Shown: positions 33,059 through 46,000 of the stretch, piece by piece | Position numbering within the stretch: the first letter of the stretch is position 1 | Layout of the letters: the number at the start of each line of letters is the position of its first letter | Position numbers and translations under genes: made by a program | Source: Glandiceps talaboti | Taxonomy: Eukaryota > Hemichordata > Enteropneusta > Spengelidae | Length of the DNA: 64,000 bases | Reading direction: 5' to 3' | Assembly: GCF_964340395.1 (NCBI RefSeq) | Contig: NC_135564.1 | Coordinates: 11,431,391 to 11,495,390 of the forward strand | Notes under the pieces: model-generated | Databases searched by the model: none | Told to the model about the DNA's origin: nothing | The model's input: the letters and a program-made list of their open reading frames with translations, nothing else

Positions 33059-36000
33059 AAGTAGTGTGTTATACATTGTAAATAAGACAAATGATGATAA
33101 CCTAATGAATGACCCACTGACAAAGATATGACATTGAACCTTCTATAGGCTAAGATAAGTTTTTAAAAAAAAAAAGAGAAAAGAAAAAAAAAAGAAAGTG
33201 TGATGTACATCTTATTTTCCATGTCATTAATTACTGTCCTTTGGAGTTTGTCCATGTTTACAATTATTGAGTCTGATTAATGAATAGCTTTCATAGATTT
33301 TCAAAGAAATTGGTCCCTGAGGCACAAAATTCTACCATAAATGAATGTGATTTTTTGAAAACTTTATTTTCATAGGCCTTTCTGATGACCCTGGCTAATC
33401 TCGATAGCTATGAATACTGGATGGGTCTGCATGATATTGGCAATGAAGGAGTATTTGTATGGGTGGATGGCACCCCATATGATTCAACTCAAGCGTATGT
33501 ATGAAATAATGTTTCATTATCATGTAGTCTTTATCACCCCTACATATGGAATACTTTGCTGAAAGAATGAAAGTCTTGTGTTAAAACAGAAGGAATATAT
33601 AAACTGAAGTGTCTGGGCATAATTAGATATTATTCCCCAATATTGAAATAAAGTAAACGAGAATAGTCAATTTTCAGGTTCCATGATACATTGCAATTGC
33701 CAGAGCCAAGTATGTGGCTTATGTTGTGTAGGCTTGCTTGATTGTCTTTATTACATTTGAAATAACATTTCAATCATGAAAAAGATTTCATACAGTGACA
33801 ATCACCTCCCCTCAGTAGCATGTGCAAATCCCCTGCACATACAGAATACATGTTATTGTATGGGGAGATGCATGTTGCATTTTTGAACTGATTATCTCAG
33901 AAAATCAATACAGATGAACAGATGTACTTGGGTTGATATCATAGTTGTATTTTCAAGAAGACTTAAGTTTCTTAAAGCTTGCTAGTAACTAGACCATTCC
34001 AGAAAACTTTCAAAAATGAAGGGGTTGTATTTGTGTTGTGTTGTGTTGTGTTGTGCTGTTTTGTTTTGTGTTGTGTTATGTACGTGTTGTGTTGTGAACA
34101 CATTGATATGTCAATCTCCTGTAAAATGTCACAAATTAAGTAAATATAATTGTTGGTTGCAGGAATTGGGATTCTAACCAACCTGATGATTACCAAAATA
34201 ATGAGGATTGTGTACATATGTGGGGAAATGGTAGATGGAATGATAGGCCATGTAATGAAACTATTACTGGCTATTTCTGTCAGCATGCTGCAGGTAATAC
34301 ATAAGTTGATCAAATAGGTGATGAAAAAAACCTTTGTCAGTGAACAAATATGTATACATTGTAGTACCAGGAAATGCCATGTTGACTAATAAACCATGTA
34401 ATGAAACCATTACAAAATTACCTAGTAATTAGTGATTGTGAGGCATTTATTAGTCATGTTTGTCAACAAATACATTCTGTACAAAGCACTTCATCCAGGC
34501 ATGTGCATTAGACTCGCAAAACAATATCTTTAAGGTAGAATTTCACTGAAAATCGATAGAAAAATCTCTCCACACTTTACCATGTTGAAGTTTGCTTCTG
34601 ATTCTTTTAAAATAATAAAGGGAATTCAAGTACTCACCATCGTGTTTTCAAGGAAAATTACCATCTTTTCCCATAGAGTTAGCATAGTATTGGGTGGCCA
34701 TATTGGATTTGACGGCCATATTGGATTCTAAAATTACTTAATTTTGATAACATGTTGACCTCTATTTTAAAAACTTTTATGATCACCCCTGATTTTCTTG
34801 ATTATAACTGAGAATGGGTTGGAGTTTTCTTGAACAAAGTAATGGCAAAATGTTAAAGAGTTCATTTCTGAGGTGTATTTCACGTTAATAGCGTCGGATC
34901 AACTAGTATTTATACAATTTATTCTTTAACTAATTAACATGTACACCATTCCAGATGTTCCTATACAGTGTGATGAAGACGATGGTTGGGAGTCGGTCAA
35001 TGATATGTGTTTTAAATATGTGGATCTTTGGACACCTTGGAGTGCTGCAAGGGAATACTGCCAGGCCCTAAATGCTGATTTGGTGACCATAGAAAATGAA
35101 ATTGTACAAGAATACTTAGATGGCATGTCTAACTTGTACCAGGCTGTTCTTTGGATAGGAGCATCCGATGTTGTGAGTTATCCTGTTTCTTTATTTACCA
35201 TTTCTTTATTTATACATTTATAGTGGATATATCAGTTTATGTAAAAGCATAGCATTGCTTTAATAATGAGCTTTGTGTTTTGCTCACATTCTTTTTTTTG
35301 GAAAAATGGACTGCTTGTAACTTTGGATATTGTTGTTTTTTGAATTATAGATAAGTGGTACTAAAGGGTCATTCACATGGACTGATGGAAGCCCATTGAC
35401 TTACACCAACTGGAAACCATATGAGCCTAAGACAGAGTAAGTCATATTGTTGCAAATTTGTGTTTTGACTATGCAAAGAATTGGCTCAGAACCTTCGCTG
35501 GGTTGATCTTGATGGACTCTTCAGCTATTGCACAGGAACATGCTCAAAAGTCCAATATTCAAATTAAAATTGATTATTTTCAAATGGAAATTTATCTGAC
35601 TTCAATATGCTTATTATACCATCAACACTTGAAACCTCTAAGGTACATTGCATACTGCGATGTCATTTTGACAGTATGCTGTATACCGGAGTACAATTGT
35701 ATTAAAGTGCATACATATTTTTGCATAACATGAGTCAATAAGCAGAGTGTAATTTATGCACATAGGTCAGTGGTGACTCACTTAAAGGCTACAGACAATA
35801 GCCCCATCTACACATAGGTTATCCTACCTGAGGCTGTCCCTGAGGTAGAACAGATTTGTGTCTACATGTAGGAAGGTTCCGGCATAGATGTTACGCTTTC
35901 CCTCCTGACTCTACATAGGACGAAGTCAGGAGGGTTTCAGGAAACCTCTGAAAGGTGTCCTAAGTCAGGACGGTTGCAGGACGATTTCAGGACATGTTTG

Positions 36001-39000
36001 CATCTACATGGGCTTCAAATTGTCCTGAATCCTACCTCAGGTAGGAGTTTTAGTGCCATGTACATGGGGCTATTGAGAACATAATATATTGCTAGTAGTA
36101 ATGTAGTATTTTCCCGTAAGTAGTACCTATGACTACGGTGCAGAATTGTGCTGTCAATTTTCATCTATACAGTAATTGTAGCAATAAGAAGTGTTATGTG
36201 TTGATGATTATCCTTTGATTTACATTACGTGAGGACATTTGACACCAACTGACATAAATAGAGGGTAGATTAGAATCCAGTTACAATTTACTGGCTGATG
36301 TTTCAGATCAGAGTACTAACAAAATGCCTGCAGTCACAGTTACTATGGCTCTGTGTGGTAAGAGTTCTAGTTTCAAAATCTACAGTAACATCCAATATTT
36401 ACTTACAGTTTTGACAAGAACTGTGGTCAAATATATCACGAATCCGATGGTAGCCAGTGGAATACACAGGACTGTGAACTGAATAGACATTTTGTATGTG
36501 CAAAAAAAGAAGGTTAGTATTTTGGATTTTAAAAAAAATTGTTCAATACCTTGAAGAAATTTGCTTATGTTTGCTTCAGTTATATGACAAAAAAACAAAC
36601 TGTAATGTTATACTATAACATGCTTCCATCACCGTGACTGTTTGGTGTGAAATGTTGGCTATCTGACTAGACTGTGAGCTAACTTGACATTTTGTAAGGT
36701 TAGTGTTTAGGGATTGAAGAAGACTTGTTTGATGATCTTGCTCTTGATTTATAACCTGGAAGGAGAGATTTCAATATTTTTATCTTAAAAAGAAACATGT
36801 TTATCATAATGTACTATTATGAAAGATTTAGTGCCACATGTTGTCTTATGATTGATTTAGCCCATAACTAAATTTATTGAGATAACTGAACATTTTGTGA
36901 ATTGGAAACAAAAAGTTTTGTATAAATAAATAAATAAATAAATGAATAAATAAATAAATGAATATATAATTCTTTATATTTGATCTCATGAGTACACTGG
37001 CATAGAAAAGTATAACCAGTGCTAAATAGCTGATTATTTTTCCAAATGACAGGTACTTGTGAATCAGGGTGGTTACTATCTAAAGGCTCCTGTTATCAAT
37101 TTAATACATTTTTCCAATCAACTTGGACTGATGCCAAACACACATGTGATTTTCAGGGTGGACACCTTGTTACAATTAACAGGTAAGTTAGATGTTCTCT
37201 CTCACTTATTACAATTAACAAGTAACTTAGGTGTTCTCATGCTTCGTATAAGTTAAATAATCTCTTTTGCTCGTTTAGTTGTAGTTAACATGTAAGTTAG
37301 GTGTTCTCTCACTTGTTAAAATTAAAATGTAAATTTAAAGTAGTCCAGAGCCAACTCCTGCTTTGACCATCTCAAAATGCTTGCTACACCAAGCCAGGGC
37401 TTAATGTTTATCCCAGTGGATATTGTACATACAGCTGTAATGCAATCACAACCCTTATGACTTAAAATTGGGTAGATTGCCATATAACTACAAGTGCCTG
37501 AACATACTCTGAGGTTTAGTACAGCTATTGGTGGTAATTTCAAATTTAGAGTCAATTTCTGTAATTCATCCAAGGGTAAAAGCTTTGGCTATGTGCACTA
37601 AGACTCAGAAAGAGATACACAACACTTATCTGGTGACTGATTGTGTGGTTCCGGTTACTCTCAATTTTAAATTTTAGAATAGGTGGGATAGGTAGATTTT
37701 TAATTTCATTTCTTATATATATTTTTGTTATGTGTGAGTGTCTAGTGGTCTCTGTGTTACTGGTTTCTTCCTATTCAGTATACAGACTTAACAGATTGGA
37801 ATAACAGTTCTATATTGTCTTAAAGTTTCTAAGATGATGACAGTTTACGCATCCACTATTAATCGTGAGACTTCACAATTTTCATGACTTTATTATTTTT
37901 TTCTTGAATAAGTAAAAAATAAAAGATAAGGGCTGGTATGAAAAATTAGGTGGGGTAGGGTAAACGGAACCAAACACTTTTTATTTCTCGGCCTGATTTG
38001 GAGAAATGCATGACTTGTGACCAGAATAGCAACTGTCCAAAATCACAACTGCTCAAAGGAATATTTGGTGAGGATCTAAGATTTACCTGTAGCCACTGAC
38101 ATATTGCCTTTTTTTAAAAATAAAATTCTAGTTTTGATTTTTTTGCAGCCAAGATGAAAATGACTTTCTTGTGAGTCAGTTTGAGAATCTTAGAAGTGCT
38201 GGTATATCAGATATATGGATTGGTGCATCAGGTAAGATGTAGCTATATGCATAATACTTCATATCTTAAAAGCTATTAATATAGATGAAGAATGGTCTCT
38301 CAAGAGAGAAACTTCATAACTTATCTTATTGACCAAATTGCTTTTTGACCTCGAATATGAAGTTCAAAAGTCTAAGGTAAAGATATCAAAAAGAAAGTGT
38401 TATAGCTTTGATATGAGAAATACAATTAATGTACACACTTATTGTGTATTAAGCTTCTTGAGTAATGGTTAGAAAAGAAAATTTCAGTTATTTCGATTTG
38501 AAGTCCGTCATCAAGGTCAAAGGTCAATGTCTCATTAGAAAGCTGAATTTTGATATTGTGTCTTTGAAAATTGAATAGTGTCCATATGTAGTAATCTTTG
38601 GAGATAACAGGCAAAATGGGTTTATTATCACAAATATGACTGCAATTTTGGTACAAAAGTCAAGAAGTTGCAAAATTAAATGACACCTACATATGCCTCG
38701 TGTAGTTAAATAAAAATCATCACTACGAACAGGTTAATTATACAATAATCAAACTTTAATCATGACTTATTACATGACTTCAACGAACATTACATTTCAG
38801 ATATAGTAAATGATGGTATCTTTGCCTGGTCAGATGGTACTGTTGGTTCTATTTCATATTCTAATTGGAATTCAGGTGAACCTAGTAGTGTAGCCAGTCA
38901 GGATGATTGTGCATCCATCTATGTAGGTATGTATGTATCCCTATTTTTGAAAATGTCCATAAGAAACATTGGTTGTTGTTCCATGGGATATTTTTGAATA

Positions 39001-42000
39001 TACTGGTTCTATTAAACATGCACTACATTGTAGATGTAACTGAGGTATTATTTTTTCAATCGGACAACCAACAATTTTTCAACTGAATTTGTTAAAATTA
39101 CATGTTAGTGAGTGGTATTTTTTTTATCTATAAGTTGTATAGTAATAATTTGAAATTTTGATTCATTAGGGAGATAGATTTTTGGATGCGGATCCTAAAA
39201 TCATTTTGAATGTTAACATACCAAACTGTGTGTACTGCCACACAAATGTGTTTACCCAGAGGTGATTCAACAATGATTTACGATATTGTGATTTAGTCAC
39301 TAAATCCAACAAAACAGTTTTCAAAACCATTTCAGTTGCAGCTGATAAATGTATACACCAAGGGAATCAGTGCCATGTAACCTTGTCCTCAATTTTATTT
39401 TTTAAAGTGACTGCCATTTTCTGATTTTATCCCTCAATTATTAAAACTGATGTATTTCCTCTATAAATGTTTTCTCTCCTTCAGAGAATGATAATGGACT
39501 TTGGGACATCAACAACTGTTATATACTTCAGCCATTTGTCTGTGAAATCAGAGAAGGTATGTACATGTATACCTAAACCAGTCATACCGACCAATACACA
39601 TTCAATTTTTAGTTATACATGTACACTGCTCCTGGCTTGTCATGGGGCTACCATAATTTGCAGCTGGTAGCCCACTCAGGCTAAAATGTTCCTTTGATAA
39701 TGCAATGATTTAAAGGATGGAAGACTTACAGACATGAAATTATTTTAATAACAAACATATTTTCGATAGAGGAACTCTGTTCTCAGTTGAGGAATATGGG
39801 ACTACTGCTCACCATCGGGCTACCAATTTAATTTCTGAAATTGGTAGCACACTAGGACTACCAAAGAAAAAGGTTAATTTCAAGCCCTGCTTGAATGATT
39901 ATGGTTTCCATGTGTCCAAATTCTGGGTTCATTTCAAATTATGATATCAAATAATTCCTTATTTGCTCTGATGTACAACAAATGGAGGACAACACTTTAT
40001 TTACTTGATAACTTTCAGAAGTTTTAGGAAGCATATTATCTTTTCTTCATAATGAAGAATATTGTTTGAAACTTTGCTGTCTGAATTTTACAGAGTTATA
40101 TTTGAAAATATCCAGTGATATACATATATGAATTTTATCATTATTTGTTTATCCATCCGCTACATTCACCCTTCCAGAGAATATTGTTCTATACACATGT
40201 ATATTTGCGTTTTCTTTACTTCACATATGTTTATGTTTTACATTTCAGGGCAAGCTGTTGTTCCATATCAACCAGACACACGTAAGTTCATTCAATCAAT
40301 TATCTGATAATTTCAGCTGCCAATGAATGCCTTACAATCATGCTGCATTGCACCACAAACATGATTTATATTTAAATTGTTCAACAATGTCACAATATGA
40401 AACCATTATATATTTTGTATTAGGAACTTCATTTCAGTCAATAGATGCAGCCAAAACTGAATTCAGAAGTGGTTGATAAACATCTTTTTACTTGACAGCT
40501 TGTGTACATATTTCAATATTATATAAATGATGGTCAAATTCTCCATTATTTTTGAAGGGTCAATGACTGCAATGTCAGGATCATATGATTCAATACATGT
40601 GATCCCTGAGCAGAACATTGCTTTATTGACAATTCCAAGTTGTAAAAATACTAATTTAGCAGACGATTTATATATTTTTAAATTGACAACTACAACAAGT
40701 ATTTGCTTAAAATAATTTCATTGAACAGATATGTTTTGTTAAAGTTAATGCTTTCAGCATTTGCATGAGATATAATACAATGTAATACTATTAATAATGT
40801 TCTTCTGATTTCAGAATACGGAGTATGTCCAGATGGTTGGGCTTTGCATGGTGCCTATTGTTATTACTTTGGATCCAATCAGATGACATTTGCTGATGCT
40901 GAGCTTACATGTGAAGGGTTTGGTGCTGCTTTAGCATCTATTGAAGATGGAACAGAAGAAAGCTTCTTATCTGGTATGCCAACAATGTATTGTCTTTAGA
41001 TGCAGGTTATTATGCTTTAAACATAAGTGACATAGATGCGACAGTTCTGTATGTGTAGGCTGGCATCCAGATTGTTCCTCTCTATAAAAACGTGTGAATG
41101 GGCTATACATTACAATTTTGTAATTATGTGACAATGTTGGGGCTACATCTATATGCTGTTTTGCATGTACTGGGTGGTGTTAAAGGTATGCTTGGAGAGA
41201 TCAAGGGATTGTTCAGAATATTGCATGAATTTGGACAATATCTGTGTTTCTGTAGAACATGAAAACAAATCCTATTAACAGTTGAAGAAATGGCCCATGG
41301 CATCTGTTACTTACAGCATAACTATTTGGTCTCAATAATATTTTTTAATAACTTGATAGGTCGTATGGACAACATTAGAGCTTGGCTATGGATTGGATTG
41401 AATGACAGAACAACAGAAAACAGCTGGGAATGGGTTGACGGAACCCAAGTAAGTGATCATTGTTTTGAAATTTGGCGGTATTGGTCAATTCTAAAATTGA
41501 ATTTTGTGATCATTATATCATCCAAATTTTGTATCACACAATATGCCACATTACTAATGGTAACATGTACTGTAGGCTTGCAAGTATAACATTGCGGTAT
41601 GTGATGGATGTTAGGAAATGTTTGTGTACAATAACAGCAGTCAGAACACTTACATGATGTGTTACTGATGAACGACTCCCAAGCATGATGTAATTCATTT
41701 CCATTTGGACAGGAACATTTATGAGTCCACAAGGAGTTAGAAACAAAATGCAGGACATGACCTGATATGTATCACATATTATACCAAGTGAATTATTGGC
41801 AGTTGTAAATAGTAATCCTAAACACAGATACCACAAATGGAAGCTGGATGGTTTCAATAAAACTCAACTCAATGATTTTTAAAAATCCCCAAGAACACAA
41901 CTTAATTGGGGTCAACAACAAAATTGTGAAGAAGACTGAATTACCTTATTTGGACAGAATGTGCTGAGAGATAATATGGAAAATGAATGCACAAATCAAG

Positions 42001-42455
42001 TACAGCTCACAATATTGCCATTCACTGAGGGCCATGATTATAAATAAGGTTATTTGATGTCTGTGTGTGTGTTTGTTTTTTGGTTGGTAGGTAACTTTCA
42101 TAAACTGGGCTGATAATGAACCTAATGATTATGACACTGGAGAAGATTGTGTCGTTATGGAATATAATGAAAACATAATTGGAGAATGGAATGATAAACC
42201 ATGTGACATGATGGCAGGTTTTGTATGCAAATTTCCAAAAGGTAAATACAAATAAAGTATTTGGATAAATATGAGGAAACCATTGTTTTGTATTATAACA
42301 TTTTAGTGTGAATATTAGACAAGTCATCTAAATACTAATTGTGGATTATATTAATAACCCTTAGCTTTGTATTGTTTCTTTCAGAGTTTGGAGCTCCAGT
42401 AACAGAAGTTCCGAAAGTGACACGTAAGTCTGCCATTCAGTACATGTATCTCATT

Positions 42456-42549
<94 letters not shown>

Positions 42550-43036
42550 TGTGTGTGTGTGGGGGGGGGGGGGAGCAAACAAAACCCTGACTACCATGTG
42601 TTGTTTTCTTTCCATTTCAGCTAGTACTGATCCTAGATGTGGGTCTGGTTATGAGATTGATGTCTCAACAACCACATGTTATAAGTTTGCTATTGATGAC
42701 TATGTGGATTGGCCAACTGCCGAATCAATCTGTACAAAGAGTGGTGGTCATTTGTTGAGTATAAAGGATCAAACTGAACAGACTTTTATCAATGGTAAGA
42801 TGATTATAAAAAAATTATATACAAATTGGATTTCAGCTATATGTATACACTTACCAAAGCTTGATGATAACTGTATCATTGTATAATTATCTACTTCGTG
42901 AGAGGTTTATCATTTTATGGAAACACAAGTTGAAAGAAAGGAAGTATACCAGACCAATTGAACATTGTATCACTTTTATTATGACCAACGATTAATTAGA
43001 AATCCTTTGTAAGCAAACACCAAAGCGTTAACGTTG

Positions 43037-43083
<47 letters not shown>

Positions 43084-46000
43084 GCCAGCAAATTGTAATC
43101 CTAATGCAAACTGGACCTTTAACAAATATTCATGTTATGTAAATACTGAGGCAGAAAAACAAACTGATGTTTCTTTCTACACAATGTACAATTTTCCAGA
43201 AGGTGTTCCCTTGTTACTTCTCAGTGTTTTTAAATGTACTCATAATTATGTGTTATCTCTGTTTCCTCAGCCCGTATGTATGGTTTGACAGCATCTGTGT
43301 TTTGGATGGGTGCTAACGACAGAACGTATGAAGGAGGCTGGGAATGGAGTGATGGAACACCATTTGCATTCCTGAACTGGGCTGATGGTAGGAATATTTA
43401 TTGTTGTAATAAAAGGTGGAGGCTAGTATGATTTACAACTTGTGTGTTACATGGAATTACACCCTGTTCACATGGTGTTACATTCTGTCCACTCTCTTTC
43501 ACCATGTCCACATAGTATTACACACTGCCCACATGGCATTACACCTGCCACACGGTATTTCGTCCTGTCCATGTGGTATTACACCTGCCCACACATTATT
43601 TCATCCTGTCCACATGGTATTCCCCACATGGTATTACATCATGTCCTATGGGATTATATCCTATTCAGATGGTATTTCAATGTGTTCACATGGTGTTACA
43701 TCCTGCCCACATGGCACTGCACCCTGCCAACATCGTATTTCATCCTGTCCACATGATATTTCATGTCCAAATGGTATTTAATATTTTCCACATGGTGGTA
43801 AATCATGTATGCATGATTATTTCATCAAAATCATGTAACATTTATTTACTTATTTTCTGTAGCATCCTTTCTATTATAAAAATATTCAAAAGCATCAAAC
43901 CATGGCAATTAAAAATTACAAACATTGAGAAATGAAATATCTGAATGTACATTTTAACTCATGGAATACAGCATGCATAAAAGACCTAATGAGATAATTC
44001 TAATATCATTTTCTGTAGGTGAACCCAATGATTACAATCATGGTGAAACTGGCGAGGACTGTACAGAAATCATTGTCAGCTCTGGTGAATGGAATGATCA
44101 CAGATGTGATTGGGCACATGGATATGTTTGTGAAAACAATGGTAATGTTGAGTTTTTTAATGTTATACTTGTCTTGTTATCATCCCCCCCCCCCCCAACC
44201 AAAATTTGCCCCAATCCAAATTTGTATCTCCCGATCACAAATGCTCATCCATGACTCAGTTTACTAATATCAAGTAAATCTTCTCATGGTGATGTACCAA
44301 GCTGATATTGATCATAGTGATAGAACATCTTTTATCATTTTGGATTTTCACAAAATGTCAAGGTCGTTATTTGTGTATCATGACATTTGAATGAGTTAAT
44401 ATATTTTCAACTCATCTTGTTGAGATGACAAGAAAAATGCTAGTTGTGATGACTGCCAAAGGTGAAAAAAATCTTACCAAGTGCCATGTGGGACTTCAAA
44501 GTAATTGTGCCTTCCTAGTGTTACTTATGCTTAGTAGTCCAGTGTAAATGGCTAATGACTGCTGTATTATAATTTTTCTTGACAGGCGAAATTGTAGAAA
44601 ACTTCAACGTTTATCGTAATTACATTCTTGATGGGTATGATATGACCATGTACTACAATGTTCTACCACAAGACTGTGCTAAGTATTGTCTGAATCTGAT
44701 GGAGTACACTTGTAGTTCGTTTGATTATGACAAAGTCAATATGGCCTGTAATCTCAGTAGTTTCACTAAGGAAAGTTCCGGTGTTGCTCTCAGAACTGAC
44801 ACCGGTTATGACCATTATCAAGTAGGTAAGTTGTGGAAAATATTGTCATTCCATTTATTGATATACACCATTGGCAAATTATATCCAGAAATAACTAGAT
44901 TATTTGAATGAAAATTATGACCTCGAATCTCAAAGGACATTTCTGAAAAATTATGATAGAAATGTTATGACTTTCAGGACAAAGAAATTCTCCATGGTGT
45001 TAGCCTAGTAATAAAGTGGTAATAAAACCCCAGGAATTAAGGCACAATAAGTATATTTACTTATAATAACCACATCTTTGTGTTACAAATTTTGTTCCTA
45101 GCAGCATTTTTAGAATTTACACTGATATGGACAACTACTTTATAGTACTTTATTTGCCGATAATGTAACCTTTACCATGAAACTTGGAAATAAATACTAC
45201 TGCTATCAGCTCCGGATCCACTGAAATGTCCAGAGTACTGTCATCTCCTACATGTATGGCATTGTCATGAAAGGTTCCACAGGAAAGGGACCAAAATCTA
45301 TGTAAGATTCCTGGATGAGATTTGAAGGCAGTATTCAAACTTGTCGTCATCAAATAGCAATGAGCAATAAGAACAATATTTAGATTGTTTCTTTGTACTT
45401 TAGTTTCTCTCTACATTGACACAAATACCTCAGAAAGGTTAGTCCCCTCTGTAAAATAATTTGTCACCTTTAGATGAAAGTAGACTGCAAATTATTGCAA
45501 ATTTGCAGAATTGTAATTGCCATAATTTTCTGTCTTTCCTCAAGTAACATACCCAACACCAGATGTTACAACAACGTTACCTCCAAATTCACGCTGTGAG
45601 TATGGCTGGTCATCCTATGGTAGTTACTGTTACTTTGCACAGAATGTTGCCATGTCATGGCAGGATGCTAGAGATGTATGCAGAAGTGATGATGCTGAAT
45701 TGGTTTCCATCAAAGATAGCAATGAAAATTCCTTTGTTGTATCTCTTGTGCAAAAAAGTAAGTGCTGATTCAATAGGATTTATATTATACTAACATGGTA
45801 GATGTATGATAGCAATAGACACTCTAGTATTACACATGTAGCTGCACCAGTGCATGCACATACTAGTGGTATTTGTAGCAGTGCAATACTTAAAGCATTG
45901 GGATACCTGTATGCAAATGATGTTCCTTGTACAAGAAAGCACACCATCGCACATGATTTTCATGAAATTTGGTATTTCGGATAAAGAGTTTTTATGGTAA

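Noticed and set aside
43416-43935. Three overlapping frames of 100-121 residues
   Set aside because: Minisatellite translations in different frames with the same periodic words.
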